Source: Salinibacillus kushneri
Lineage (GTDB): Bacteria; Bacillota; Bacilli; Bacillales; Alkalibacillaceae
DNA: 64,000 nucleotides
Assembly (NCBI RefSeq): GCF_900111405.1
Contig: NZ_FOHJ01000005.1
Location: 62,001 to 126,000 of the forward strand
Direction: 5' to 3'
The notes under the pieces are model-generated. The model searched no databases and had not been told where the DNA came from. It saw only the letters and a program-made list of their open reading frames with translations. The position numbers and the translations under genes are program-made. Positions 18,010-27,308 of this stretch are shown here, in pieces (the first letter of the stretch is position 1; every line of letters begins with the position of its first letter).

Positions 18010-19995
18010 ATGAGTGTAAGTGGTATTACAGCAGAGGATTTACTTAATTTTACGTTTATTTCTGATCCACAAGTGTCACCTGATGGTAACTGGGTGGTGT
18101 TTGTGAAACGCACGATGAATAAAAAGGAAAACTATCAATCTTCCTTATATGTAATGAATACGAAAACAAAGGAATCCATACCTTTTACACAAGGAGACAG
18201 TAAAGATACACATCCAAGATGGTCCCCTGATGGTAATATGATTTTATTTACATCAAACCATTCAGGAACAAATCAAATTTGGAAAATTTCCTTTCATGGG
18301 GGTGAAGCCCAGCAAATCACCTTTTTCAAAAACGGAGCAAGCCAGCCAGTCTGGTCTCCCGATAGTAGGTCGATTTTATGTGCGACACAATTAAAGGAAA
18401 ATCAGTCCATCCATGAAGAGGAAACGGATAAGAAAGATGAAAAGGATGAGCAGCCTAAGCCATACATTACGACACGCTTAAAATATAAAGCCAATGGACA
18501 AGGGTTATTAGAAGAGAAATTCTCTCAGCTTGTTCTAATTGACCTAGAGAGAAATAAAATTACTCAGCTTACTGAGGGGAACTTTTATCATCACAATGCA
18601 GCCTTTTCTCCAGACGGAAAACGGATAGCGTTTGCCGCAAATCGTTCGGAGAATCCAGATGATACTATGATTTCCGATATTTTTGAACTCGAGCTAGACA
18701 ATCTAAATCTAACGAAGCTTACGAATAGTCATGCAGTATTCTCAGCTCCAAATTATTCGCATAATGGAAAAACGCTATCTTTACTTGGTCATGACTTCGA
18801 ATACCAGGGCGCGACATTAACAAGAGTCTGGACACTCGACCTTGATACTAAACACCTTACTTGCTTAACTAGCGATTGGGATGTGGAAGTAAATGATGTG
18901 GCGATTAACGATATGGCAACAGGAAGTGGCAGTCCTGGAGCAATCTGGACGTCAAATGATGATGGCTTGTATGTCCTTGCAAGTAATCGAGGAAACACCC
19001 ATCTTTATTACATTTCATTAGACCAAACCATTAACCCTGTTCTCGGTGGCACCCGTCAAATCTATGCTATAGACTTTGACAAATACCGGGAACAAGCTGT
19101 GATTGGGGTAAGTAATCCTGAAATTCCCGGTGACCTTTATCACGTTTCTTTACCAAATCTAGAAGAAACTCGATTAACTGAAGCAAATGAATCCTGGATG
19201 AAAGATAAAGACCTCACTCTGCCAGAGGAAATAGAGATTCCAGCGCGTGATGGAATTTCCTTACAAGGATGGATTATGAAGCCTGTTGATTGTAGGGAAA
19301 ATGAAACCTATCCCCTTATTGTAGAAATTCATGGTGGACCGCACATGATGTACAGCAATTCTTTTATGCATGAATTTCAAGTGTTCGCAGAAAAAGGCTA
19401 CGGAGTTCTATTTATGAATCCTCGTGGAAGTCATGGGTATGGACAGACGTTTGTCGACGCTGTTAGAGGCGATTATGGTGGCAAAGATTATGAAGATATT
19501 ATGGATGCAGTGAATTATGCAGTTAAGAATTTTGACTGGATTGATGAAAATCGTCTTGGTGTAACAGGAGGCAGTTATGGAGGCTTTATGACAAACTGGA
19601 TTGTCGGGCATACGAATCGATTCAAAGCCGCTGCTACTCAGCGTTCGATTAGTAATTGGATTAGTTTTTATGGCGTAAGTGACATTGGCTACTTTTTCAC
19701 AGATTGGGAGCATAAAACCTATCAACTGGACGATCCGGAAAAACTATGGAAGCACTCTCCTATTCGTTATATTAATAATGTGGAGACTCCGCTTCTCATT
19801 CTTCATGGTGAAGAAGACCATCGCTGTCCCATTGAACAGGGGGAGCAAATGTATGTTGCGCTAAAAAGTCAGCACAAACCAACAAAATTTGTACGCTTCC
19901 CGGAGTCTGATCATGAACTATCCAGGAACGGGAAACCAAACTTGAGAATCCGTCGGCTCAATGAAATGGTCGCATGGTTCAATAAATATTTATAA
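18010..19995 (+). CDS. S9 family peptidase (YuxL-like acylaminoacyl peptidase)
   Basis: A 661-residue cytoplasmic prolyl-oligopeptidase-family enzyme. Residues 1-400 form a beta-propeller with several SPDG/SPDS blades; the C-terminal hydrolase has the nucleophile in GGSYGGFMTN, the aspartate in GEEDHRCP and the histidine in ESDHELSR. The HGGP oxyanion motif (EIHGGPHMMY) is present. The family removes acylated N-terminal residues or cuts short peptides. The start is ATG after GGTGGG. Its promoter probably lies in or before the MITE. Monocistronic. Confidence 0.9.
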   Translation: MSVSGITAEDLLNFTFISDPQVSPDGNWVVFVKRTMNKKENYQSSLYVMNTKTKESIPFTQGDSKDTHPRWSPDGNMILFTSNHSGTNQIWKISFHGGEAQQITFFKNGASQPVWSPDSRSILCATQLKENQSIHEEETDKKDEKDEQPKPYITTRLKYKANGQGLLEEKFSQLVLIDLERNKITQLTEGNFYHHNAAFSPDGKRIAFAANRSENPDDTMISDIFELELDNLNLTKLTNSHAVFSAPNYSHNGKTLSLLGHDFEYQGATLTRVWTLDLDTKHLTCLTSDWDVEVNDVAINDMATGSGSPGAIWTSNDDGLYVLASNRGNTHLYYISLDQTINPVLGGTRQIYAIDFDKYREQAVIGVSNPEIPGDLYHVSLPNLEETRLTEANESWMKDKDLTLPEEIEIPARDGISLQGWIMKPVDCRENETYPLIVEIHGGPHMMYSNSFMHEFQVFAEKGYGVLFMNPRGSHGYGQTFVDAVRGDYGGKDYEDIMDAVNYAVKNFDWIDENRLGVTGGSYGGFMTNWIVGHTNRFKAAATQRSISNWISFYGVSDIGYFFTDWEHKTYQLDDPEKLWKHSPIRYINNVETPLLILHGEEDHRCPIEQGEQMYVALKSQHKPTKFVRFPESDHELSRNGKPNLRIRRLNEMVAWFNKYL

Positions 19996-20016
19996 CCTGC
20001 AAAGATGAATGATGTG

Positions 20017-20062
20017 CTTCCCTTTAGTGATACATGGATTGATTTTCTTTCCTAAAGGGAAG
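20017..20062 (+). terminator. Terminator-like hairpin after the S9 gene
   Basis: An 11-bp stem (20017-20027 with 20052-20062) with a 24-nt loop is followed by a T run. Confidence 0.6.
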
Positions 20063-20097
20063 TAACTTTTTGAATGTGATAGCAGGCTTTCATTTCA

Positions 20098-20568
20098 TCA
20101 TGATTTCTTATCTTGTTTAACTTTTGCCACACCCAATGTCAGATAGTCCCAAAGAATATCTTCCACTTCTTTTCCGTCTTCTTCCCTGCAATTAATAATT
20201 AGGATGACCTCTCCTGTTCCTTTTCCTTTAAAGAGTTTCATTTTTGGATTTTTTAATTTAATTACACAAAAATCAAAAATAAAGCCAAGTATGAATCCAA
20301 ATGCAGCTCCAATGAGTCCCCAAAAAATGGGTCCCCATTCCAGAACAAATCCTCTGCTAGCACCAATGACAGAGAAGATGACTGCAAGAAACATGCCCTT
20401 GTTAATTAAAGATTCTCCATCTGATCGATGTAGTGTATCAAAAAGTTTTGGATCTTCAGTACGTTTATCCAAAGGGACTGCAAAAATCTCATTGAAGCCT
20501 TTTTCCTCCAGTTTGCTAATGGCAAGTTCAAGATAAGACGAATGATCAAAAGTAGCAAAAACCTGCAT
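20098..20568 (-). CDS. Membrane protein with glycine-rich helical hairpin
   Basis: 156 residues. An N-terminal ~55-residue soluble part (MQVFATFDHSSYLELAISKL) resembles a general-stress-type alpha/beta module. Two hydrophobic helices follow (about 58-75 and 80-105, with GPIFWGLIGAAFGFILGF), then a soluble tail. It follows the gene at 20574-21359 by 5 bp and is surely in the same operon. Function unknown. Confidence 0.7.
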   Translation of the reverse strand: MQVFATFDHSSYLELAISKLEEKGFNEIFAVPLDKRTEDPKLFDTLHRSDGESLINKGMFLAVIFSVIGASRGFVLEWGPIFWGLIGAAFGFILGFIFDFCVIKLKNPKMKLFKGKGTGEVILIINCREEDGKEVEDILWDYLTLGVAKVKQDKKS

Positions 20569-20573
20569 ATGAA

Positions 20574-21359
20574 TTACACCTTTACACCTTTTTTTATTTT
20601 AAACATTGCAGGCTGGTAATGTGTTTTTAAAAAGTTTTTTTGTTCAGCCTCAAATAATTTATTGTTCTCCACAGCATTCATGTAGGAATCATAAATGGTA
20701 AAGAAATAAAAGGATGGCATATAGAGGACCCATTGTTTATTTAATACTGCAGTTGATTTTTCAATGTTTCCCAGTAATAAATAATGCAGGCCTTCTATAA
20801 AATGCGAAAAATGAACAAAAACTACGGTAATCACGAGTGTAAAGAAAGCACTAAAAATTCTATGGATATATAGCTGACCAATACTGGGAATGGTCATAGC
20901 CCAAAGTGTGGCTACTGTAGGATTTCGCTTATCTAAGTAATTGATTTCCAAAGGTCTAATGATAAGTTGATTTACAGGGGATGTATCCTTTTCATTAAGC
21001 AAATAAATTTTATTCAAGTCGACTGCACTCCGGTAGCTATCCCAAATGGAAAATAAGTAAACAGGAATGTATAAATGCATATATTGAACGTTTAACACTT
21101 CTTTCGCAGCCTCAATGTCACCCATAAACGAGTAAACCATGGCAAGATTCAGCTGAACCATTTGATTGAGAACCAGTTCCCACATAACTAATAAAAATCC
21201 ACGCAGGTACTTTGAAAGCAGCAAGTGACCATAGCCGGGAAATGCAACTGACCATAATGCAATGATATATGGATTTCTTAAGTGAATTTGTGTAGTTCCA
21301 AAAATACTAAGATGAGCGAGCTTCCTTCGATTCTGATTTTTATTTTGATTACTGGTCAT
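20574..21359 (-). CDS. Polytopic membrane protein with internal duplication
   Basis: A 261-residue protein whose two halves look like copies. RNPYIIALWSVAFPGYGHLL aligns with RNPTVATLWAMTIPSIGQLY; GDIEAAKEVLN with GNIEKSTAVLN; and FSIWDSYRSAVDLNK with FTIYDSYMNAVENNK. Each half has two to three membrane helices around a conserved P.xG.L motif. It is the first gene of a two-gene operon. The family is not named to me; it occurs in Bacillaceae as a hypothetical protein. Confidence 0.75.
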   Translation of the reverse strand: MTSNQNKNQNRRKLAHLSIFGTTQIHLRNPYIIALWSVAFPGYGHLLLSKYLRGFLLVMWELVLNQMVQLNLAMVYSFMGDIEAAKEVLNVQYMHLYIPVYLFSIWDSYRSAVDLNKIYLLNEKDTSPVNQLIIRPLEINYLDKRNPTVATLWAMTIPSIGQLYIHRIFSAFFTLVITVVFVHFSHFIEGLHYLLLGNIEKSTAVLNKQWVLYMPSFYFFTIYDSYMNAVENNKLFEAEQKNFLKTHYQPAMFKIKKGVKV

Positions 21360-21743
21360 ACGTCAACCCACCTTTAAAACTGACCTCCTATTGGTATTAT
21401 CTTCTAAAAGTGGGTATTCATACATGGACTATCTGACTGATAAGACTACATTTGCATAAATTTCATCATGTAACCCAACTTCATAACGTCATAAACACTT
21501 TTGGGAACGCCAAAATTAACTGGAAAGCAGTCTAAACTGTCATCCCTTATATATACTGAACAGCGAAGAGGATGATTAGAGTGAGTGGTTTAAAGTCAGG
21601 CACTATTTGCAAAAATTAGATTTAAAAGATGGTAATCTGTAATCGACACAGTGTGCGAAGAATAATCTGATGATTTTAACACGAGGATTTTCACCATTAT
21701 AATGTACGAAGCTCTGGGCCTGTTCTAAGTGTGGTTTCGATGT
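21360..21743. other. Intergenic region without recognised features
   Basis: Between the minus-strand membrane-protein operon and the acetyltransferase. It should contain the promoter of the former. No gene, repeat or structured RNA was recognised. Confidence 0.5.
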
Positions 21744-22244
21744 TTAAGTTGTATAAACATGTACCTTTCTCCCGTTTAGAATAACGATTTTATCAAATTC
21801 CATTCCTAGCTTTTTTGCAACTTTTTGAGAAACGAAATGTTCAGACTGAATTAGGGCAATAAATCTTTCCTGATCTATATGCTTTTCTCCATAATCCAAA
21901 AGTGCCTTGGCTGCTTCTGAAGCATATCCTTTTCCCCAATATTCACGAGCAATCCAATATCCAATTTCTATTTCCTCCTTACCATCAACCCTTTGTGGAA
22001 TTAAACCTGCATGTCCAATTCGTGTTTTATCCTTCTTATTAACGAGCACCATTAAGCCTAAATCTTTCCCATAAGTATATGTTCTATAAATCCAATGCAA
22101 GAAATCCTTACCACCACTTTCATCTTTTGTCGTTCCATTACCAATAAATCGAACGACCTCAGGATTTGATAATAAAGACATAAGAAAAGGAAAATCTTCA
22201 TCACGATATGGCTGGAATAATAATCTGTCTGATGTTAGTTGCAT
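21744..22244 (-). CDS. GNAT N-acetyltransferase, RimJ/RimL-like
   Basis: A 166-residue GNAT domain. The N-terminus LTSDRLLFQPYRDEDFPFLM is the typical start of the Acetyltransf_3 group, and the acetyl-CoA loop is REYWGKGYASEAAKALLDYG. The acceptor could be a protein N-terminus or a small molecule. It lies 34 bp after the Nudix gene on the same strand, probably in one operon. Confidence 0.85.
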   Translation of the reverse strand: MQLTSDRLLFQPYRDEDFPFLMSLLSNPEVVRFIGNGTTKDESGGKDFLHWIYRTYTYGKDLGLMVLVNKKDKTRIGHAGLIPQRVDGKEEIEIGYWIAREYWGKGYASEAAKALLDYGEKHIDQERFIALIQSEHFVSQKVAKKLGMEFDKIVILNGRKVHVYTT

Positions 22245-22278
22245 AGTAAATCTTCCTCTCTCAGAAATAAAGGGATTT

Positions 22279-22749
22279 TCATTCGTTATCTAATCTTCCT
22301 AACCGTTTATACGGCCTCGTTTCCCAAGCCTCATACGGAATATAATGATTAGCATTCATTGCATCTATCGTTCGGGACTTCATATTTGGACGTGTTATGT
22401 AGTCTCCAATATTATCCTCGTTTAAATGAATAAATGTTGCTTCCTTAATTTCTTCTGGCTGGATTTTCAGACGTCCACTAGAAAAATCTGCTTTAAAAAC
22501 GACAGATAAGATTTCACCTGAAGTATTATAATAAACTCCCGTAATCCCAATTGGGTTTATGACAATTCCTGTCTCTTCTAAAACTTCTCTGCATACGGCT
22601 TTTTCTAAAGACTCCCCTTCTTCAACCTGCCCTCCCGGTGATTCCCATGTATCTGAACGCTTATGGGTCTTAACGAGTAATGTTTCCTGATGATTATTTG
22701 TGACAAAAGCTGATACAGCAATAATATGTTTTGGGTGACTATGTCCCAT
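22279..22749 (-). CDS. Nudix hydrolase
   Basis: 156 residues with a complete Nudix box (Gx5Ex7REVLEETGI, around residues 39-62). It hydrolyses a nucleoside diphosphate linked to another group; the substrate cannot be read from sequence. The ribosome site is AAAAGGGGGAG. First gene of a pair with the acetyltransferase. Confidence 0.87.
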   Translation of the reverse strand: MGHSHPKHIIAVSAFVTNNHQETLLVKTHKRSDTWESPGGQVEEGESLEKAVCREVLEETGIVINPIGITGVYYNTSGEILSVVFKADFSSGRLKIQPEEIKEATFIHLNEDNIGDYITRPNMKSRTIDAMNANHYIPYEAWETRPYKRLGRLDNE

Positions 22750-22903
22750 TTTTCTCCCCCTTTTAAACTCTTCCCTGTTCTTCCACTATTTCTTTCTCCC
22801 TTTTACCAATTCGTTAAATACTGCACATAGCATATTCTTAGCAGCTGGTCATGTTCGAATGATCTTGAACCTAGTTTACGGCGAGTTGTCCTTACCAACC
22901 CCT

Positions 22904-22943
22904 TTTTGCTTCTTTACCGCATGATAGCGGTAAAGAGGCAAAA
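22904..22943 (-). terminator. Intrinsic terminator of the YhfP-like gene
   Basis: A 17-bp nearly perfect stem (22904-22920 with 22927-22943), hexaloop, and T-rich end on the minus strand. Confidence 0.85.
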
Positions 22944-22958
22944 TAGGAAATTCATCAT

Positions 22959-23945
22959 CTAAAGTTTAACCAGTGTTCTACCACGTACTTTCCCCTCCAA
23001 AATATTTGCCAGGACATCTGGAAGTTCTTCTAATGAAATTTCATTTACCAGTTCATTCTCCATTGAAGTTGGCTTTAAATCATCTCCTAAACGCTTCCAA
23101 ACATTAACGCGCTGGTCCATAGGACATTCTACTGAATCGATACCAAGCCAATTAATTCCTCTTGAAATAGCAGGAATCACAGTGGTTGAAACCTCAACTC
23201 CACCTGTCAGACCACACGTTGCAACAGAGCCACCATATTTTAATGTACTGAATATGTACTGAAGTGTTTTACCTCCAACAGGGTCAACCGCTCCAGCCCA
23301 TTTTTCCTCACGAATAGGTACCTGATCTGTATCCATGATTTCATTACGATGAATAACTTCAGCAGCTCCTAGATCTTTAAGGTAACCCTCCTCACTGGAT
23401 TTACCTGTACTGGCAATCACTTTATAATTGCGTTTTGCTAACATATTCACAGCAAGACTACCTACACCGCCTGTAGCTCCAGCAACTAAGACTGGCCCTT
23501 CACTTGATTTCAACCCATTATCTTCAAGTCGTTTAACTGAAAGTCCAGCCGTAAAACCAGCTGTGCCTAAAATCATTGCTTCTTTTAAAGACAATCCATC
23601 CGGCAGTGGGACAACCCAATCTGCAGGAACCCGCGCAATTTCACTAAAGCCACCAGAATGTCCAGTTCCCAGCTGATAGCTCGTTACAATAACTTTCTCT
23701 CCTTCTTTAAAACGTGCATCTGTTGAGTCAATAACCGTACCAGCTAAATCAATCCCAGGTATTAATGGGTAGGATTCAACAAATTGGTTTTGAATCGCCA
23801 CTGTTCCATCCTTAAAATTCACACTAGAGTAAGCCACACGAATCGTTACTTCTCCCTCAGGTAAATCTTCCATACTTATTTGTCTTATATCTAAAGACGA
23901 CTGATCACCTGATTTATCCAAAACCAATGCTTTAAACTGATTCAT
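22959..23945 (-). CDS. YhdH/YhfP-family quinone oxidoreductase (acrylyl-CoA reductase type)
   Basis: A 328-residue zinc-free medium-chain reductase. Visible are VNFKDGTVAIQ, PLIPGIDLAGTV, and the NADPH-binding GATGGVGSLAVNMLAKR. The length and order match YhfP of Bacillus and AcuI, the acryloyl-CoA reductase. It uses NADPH to reduce activated double bonds in the cytoplasm. The physiological substrate is not resolved. The ribosome site is GGAGG. Monocistronic with its own terminator. Confidence 0.87.
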   Translation of the reverse strand: MNQFKALVLDKSGDQSSLDIRQISMEDLPEGEVTIRVAYSSVNFKDGTVAIQNQFVESYPLIPGIDLAGTVIDSTDARFKEGEKVIVTSYQLGTGHSGGFSEIARVPADWVVPLPDGLSLKEAMILGTAGFTAGLSVKRLEDNGLKSSEGPVLVAGATGGVGSLAVNMLAKRNYKVIASTGKSSEEGYLKDLGAAEVIHRNEIMDTDQVPIREEKWAGAVDPVGGKTLQYIFSTLKYGGSVATCGLTGGVEVSTTVIPAISRGINWLGIDSVECPMDQRVNVWKRLGDDLKPTSMENELVNEISLEELPDVLANILEGKVRGRTLVKL

Positions 23946-24086
23946 TTTTCATACCTCCTAAAAAAGATTCTATCATCATAGAAATTGTAACCAAAATCAC
24001 ACCTGACTCCAAACATTTAAAATGCGGTGCAGTCCACTTATCACTTTTAGAAATAGCTGTTATAAATGATGATATGAAATAAAGGA

Positions 24087-24120
24087 CAGTCCCTCACCGC
24101 TTTTAAGCGATAAAGGACTG
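24087..24120 (-). terminator. Terminator-like hairpin after the amidase
   Basis: CAGTCC pairs with GGACTG and an inner CGCTTAAAAGCG dyad adds a second stem. It lies about 70 nt downstream of the amidase stop codon. Confidence 0.5.
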
Positions 24121-24190
24121 ACAACTTTTAAGGAATGAAAAGCCAAGCATTTCATTATGAATTTATCAGTAATGGATTCCACCTGATACT

Positions 24191-25555
24191 TCACACATCT
24201 CTTATCGCCTGTCTTACTTCTTCTAAATCCTCTATGCTTGAGTTTATCATACCGTGATAAATGTCCAGTATTGATTGACCATAGTCATTGCCTGGAACAG
24301 CCCATTTGCCATTTAGACCAGTCCAGGTCGAAGCGGACCCTCTGGATACCAAATCAAAACGAGGATCTACTAAAGGATATTCATCAGGTAAATCGTCAGT
24401 TGTAGCATAGGCATACAGATGCTGAATATGAGCAAGTACGCCTTCTTCCGGTGTAGCAAAGCTTGCCCCTGGATTTGAGGAATCTGTTGCACCTAGTCCA
24501 CAAAAGTTATTTTGCTCAGGTTCCACAATCCCAGTAAATCGTAAATAATCGGTTTCGTGCATAGCCTGAGCAAAGGCAATGTCACCACGAACGCCATAGT
24601 ATGCACCAAAGGTTAAATAATAGCTCGCAATTTCAATCGCATGACTATAAATGTCTTTTACATAACGATTCATTAATTCTGGTGAAAGGAATGTTTCTCC
24701 TAAAATCGAATATCCATTTGGCTCCTCCTGAGAACCGTCCCCGTTTCCACTCTCTCCATTATCTGTCACAATAAATGCATCTTCAATTCCCGTATTACGA
24801 ATCTCCTGCAAGCGCCTTTCTGCATTCTCCTGGTTTGAAAAAGCTCCTGCTTGCACACGATACCATTGTTCACCCGAAATTGTAACCATTGTAATGAATG
24901 ACTCAATTCCGTTTGATTGTAATTCATTCACTCGATTTCTTGCATTATCTCTTGATTGAAATGATCCAGCTATTACTTTATAAATGGTAGCTCCTGGTTC
25001 CTCTTCCTTACGCTGTAAGCTGAAGGCACTTGCTAATCCATTAACATGGCCTCGTGCTAATGTTTGCCGATAGGATGGATCGCGAAGTAAATCGGCATCA
25101 TTTACATTGTCAATAAAACCATTCTCGGTTAAAAGAGCAGACATCGTTGTTTCCCGCAAAACATGAAAATTTGCTTTCTTCTGTCCACGATCTCTTAACT
25201 GATTAACCTTTGTAATCTCTTCGTGCATAATATCCTGATATTCAGCGGTCTGTGAAGAGTCTGATAAGCTAATGTGAATATAATCCTCATAACCAGTTGC
25301 AGAACCATTAAAAGCATTACAGTGGATAGACAAATAATAGTCTGCTCCCCATGCATTCGCATCATTGGTTCGTTGACTTAAGCTAACTGTGCTGTCATCC
25401 GTACGACTCATACGAACATTCACATTTTCATATTCACTCACTAAAATATCACGAATTCTACGGGCAATATCCAAAACAATATGCTTTTCATCTAATCCAT
25501 TTCCGCTGGCACCAGTATCAGATCCACCATGCCCCGGATCTAAATAGAGTTTCAT
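24191..25555 (-). CDS. N-acetylmuramoyl-L-alanine amidase with SPOR repeats and glucosaminidase domain
   Basis: A 454-residue bifunctional cell wall hydrolase. Residues 1-180 are an Amidase_3 domain with zinc ligands in DPGHGG and SIHCNAF and the catalytic glutamate in LTENGFIDN. Two SPOR-type repeats follow (IYKVIAGSFQSRDNARNRV and WYRVQAGAFSNQENAERRL). The C-terminal ~190 residues form a Lyz2/glucosaminidase domain (AFAQAMHETDYLRFTG). There is no signal peptide, as in CwlC/CwlH amidases that lyse the mother cell late in sporulation; a phage lysin is the alternative. The start at 25555 (ATG AAA) is chosen over an in-frame TTG because of the spacing to AAAGGA. Confidence 0.88.
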   Translation of the reverse strand: MKLYLDPGHGGSDTGASGNGLDEKHIVLDIARRIRDILVSEYENVNVRMSRTDDSTVSLSQRTNDANAWGADYYLSIHCNAFNGSATGYEDYIHISLSDSSQTAEYQDIMHEEITKVNQLRDRGQKKANFHVLRETTMSALLTENGFIDNVNDADLLRDPSYRQTLARGHVNGLASAFSLQRKEEEPGATIYKVIAGSFQSRDNARNRVNELQSNGIESFITMVTISGEQWYRVQAGAFSNQENAERRLQEIRNTGIEDAFIVTDNGESGNGDGSQEEPNGYSILGETFLSPELMNRYVKDIYSHAIEIASYYLTFGAYYGVRGDIAFAQAMHETDYLRFTGIVEPEQNNFCGLGATDSSNPGASFATPEEGVLAHIQHLYAYATTDDLPDEYPLVDPRFDLVSRGSASTWTGLNGKWAVPGNDYGQSILDIYHGMINSSIEDLEEVRQAIRDV

Positions 25556-25825
25556 ACATAACAATCCTTTCTATTAAAAGGGAATTCCTTTTACTATATT
25601 CAAAATATACAGAGAACGACTTGGACAGTTTGTTTAGTTTTACAAAAAATAAGGAATATGTTTTATTAAAGGTTAGAAACAGTAAGGGAATAATGGAAAC
25701 AGATTCCTTGTTCCTTCCAAAAGGAAGTTGTACATGGTGAATCTGCAGTTCCGTAAAAATCCCAAAAACTTGCTGTTTAAAGATTAAATTCCTGACATAA
25801 TAGGAAAAATAATGATAACTTCAGC
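25556..25825. other. Divergent promoter region
   Basis: Holds the promoters of the amidase (minus) and the thioredoxin gene (plus). No other feature was recognised. Confidence 0.4.
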
Positions 25826-25841
25826 AAAGGAGGTCAGCATC

Positions 25842-26150
25842 ATGGCTAAAACGATTACTTCAGAGGAATACCAGGATCTTGTTAAAAATATGGACAAGCC
25901 AATGGTTTTAGAATTTGGAGCAAATTGGTGACCAGGCTGTCGTATGTTGAGACCGGTGGTCTCAAAAGTAAGCGAACAGCTGGATACTGTTGATTTTTAT
26001 TATGTAGATGTAGATGAATCTTCAGACCTTGCTCAAAAATTTGAGGTTCAAAGTATTCCGACAATGGTTCTTGTCAAAGACGGCGAAGAAGTAAACCGTT
26101 CTGTTGGATTTATTCCTGAAGAACAGGTTACCGAATTTGCCCAATCATAA
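25842..26150 (+). CDS. Thioredoxin-like protein with in-frame TGA at the first active-site Cys (selenoprotein candidate)
   Basis: A 102-residue thioredoxin fold. The N-terminal part MAKTITSEEYQDLVKNMDKP leads to FGANW, then TGA at 25929-25931 (codon 30), then PGC, so the active site reads W-TGA-P-G-C where other thioredoxins have WCxxC. The rest (DFYYVDVDES, cis-Pro in SIPTMVLVKDG) is intact in the same frame to the stop. A perfect ribosome site (AAAGGAGGT) and a strong terminator frame the gene. TGA exactly at a redox cysteine, with CGxC-type context and a hairpin right after it, fits selenocysteine insertion. A nonsense mutation of TGC/TGT is the alternative. No selenocysteine machinery is in the window. 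Confidence 0.75.
25947..25965 (+). promoter_or_regulatory. Bacterial SECIS-like hairpin
   Basis: An 8-bp perfect stem (TTGAGACC 25947-25954 with GGTCTCAA 25958-25965) with apical loop GGT. The loop begins 23 nt after the TGA. Known bacterial SECIS elements have the apical loop roughly 16-37 nt after UGA and need guanine at the start of the loop; both hold here. SelB binding is inferred. Confidence 0.65.
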
Positions 26151-26157
26151 TTACAGT

Positions 26158-26186
26158 AAAGGCATTGCTTCCTTAGCAATGCCTTT
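26158..26186 (+). terminator. Intrinsic terminator of the thioredoxin gene
   Basis: An 11-bp stem (AAAGGCATTGC with GCAATGCCTTT), 7-nt loop, then T residues, 8 bp after the stop codon. Confidence 0.88.
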
Positions 26187-26384
26187 TGATTATCATGTTA
26201 GACCTATGGTTAATCTATTATAAATAAGTCCACACAAGTAAATGGACGGGTTAATTCTTTTTTAAGCAATTTTTAAAAATTGACTTAAATTGTTTCCGAT
26301 GAACTTGTTTTATGGATAACTAAATCGTAATAAATACAGATATTAAAGCGCTATATATATTCCATTTATAACTTGACATCCTAG

Positions 26385-27308
26385 GGATTAGATGGTTCAC
26401 CAAAGTATAGTGAATTACGAAAGATAACAGAGGATCTAATGAGCAAGGTTATTGAGGTTGTAAAAAAAGAAGAGGCGAAAATTTTGCAGATGCATTGGAT
26501 GTCTTCAGTGGAATATAATTCAGAAAAAGGGACGGTGGATTTTACATTTGATCCAAAGTTAAAGCCTTATTTATTACAGTTACAGCGAGAATTCACCTCC
26601 TATAAATTACGAAATGTGCTGGCTTTAAATAGTGGTTATGCCATACGATTTTATGAATTGTTAAAGAAATGGGAGAAAATTGGAATCATAGAGTATACCT
26701 TGGAGGAACTAAGGAAGAGGCTTGGAACTGGAAATAAATACAAGGAATACTCAAATTTTAAGTTAAGAGTTATTGATCCTGCAAGACGGGAACTTTCGGA
26801 AAAAACTGATATTAAGTTTAATTATGAGGAGTTAAAAAAGGGACGAAAAGTTGTAGCCTTAAAATTTATTATTTCTACTAATAGAGAAAAAAGGACTAAG
26901 ATTGTTGAGGACACCAAGAGTACTGAAGAAACTTTGTTGGAAGAGTTAAATGGCTTAGCAAGAGGTTACCATGTATCCAATGAAGTGTTTTATCGTTGGG
27001 TAGCATTAGGGAAAAATATTTGGGGATTAGAATATACAAGTCAATTAAGGAATTTGATATTGTATATCAATCAACAAAGCAATAAGAATAACCCGATTGG
27101 CCTGGCTAATTATCTGCTTAAAGAAAAAGGGAAGCTAGCTCAACAAGGGTATGACTCAACTATTCAAGTAGAGAAAAAAGAAATCCTACCGGAATGGTTT
27201 AATAAAAATAATGATGGAAATGATAAAAAGGATTCAAGAAAAAAAGAAGTAACATACATAGAGAGGCAAGAGATGGAGAAATTGTTGGAAAAGTATAAAG
27301 TGTATTAG
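26385..27308 (+). pseudogene. Rep_3 (RepB) plasmid replication initiator, 5' truncated
   Basis: Most of an initiator Rep protein. The open frame from 26385 reads GLDGSPKYSELRKITEDLMS, then HWMSSVEYNSEKGTVDFTFD, LKPYLLQLQREFTSYKL and SGYAIRFYELLKKWEKIG, all strongly conserved in Gram-positive RepB proteins. A stop at 26382 and loss of the usual ~70 N-terminal residues (start of the first winged helix) show truncation. An ATG at 26439 could give a 289-residue product, but it has no proper ribosome site. Intact relatives bind iterons and open plasmid origins. It marks the left part of a plasmid-derived block. Confidence 0.85.

Noticed and set aside
17578-18010. Two overlapping plus-strand frames
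   Set aside because: They cross the MITE boundaries and lack ribosome sites; not conserved-looking.
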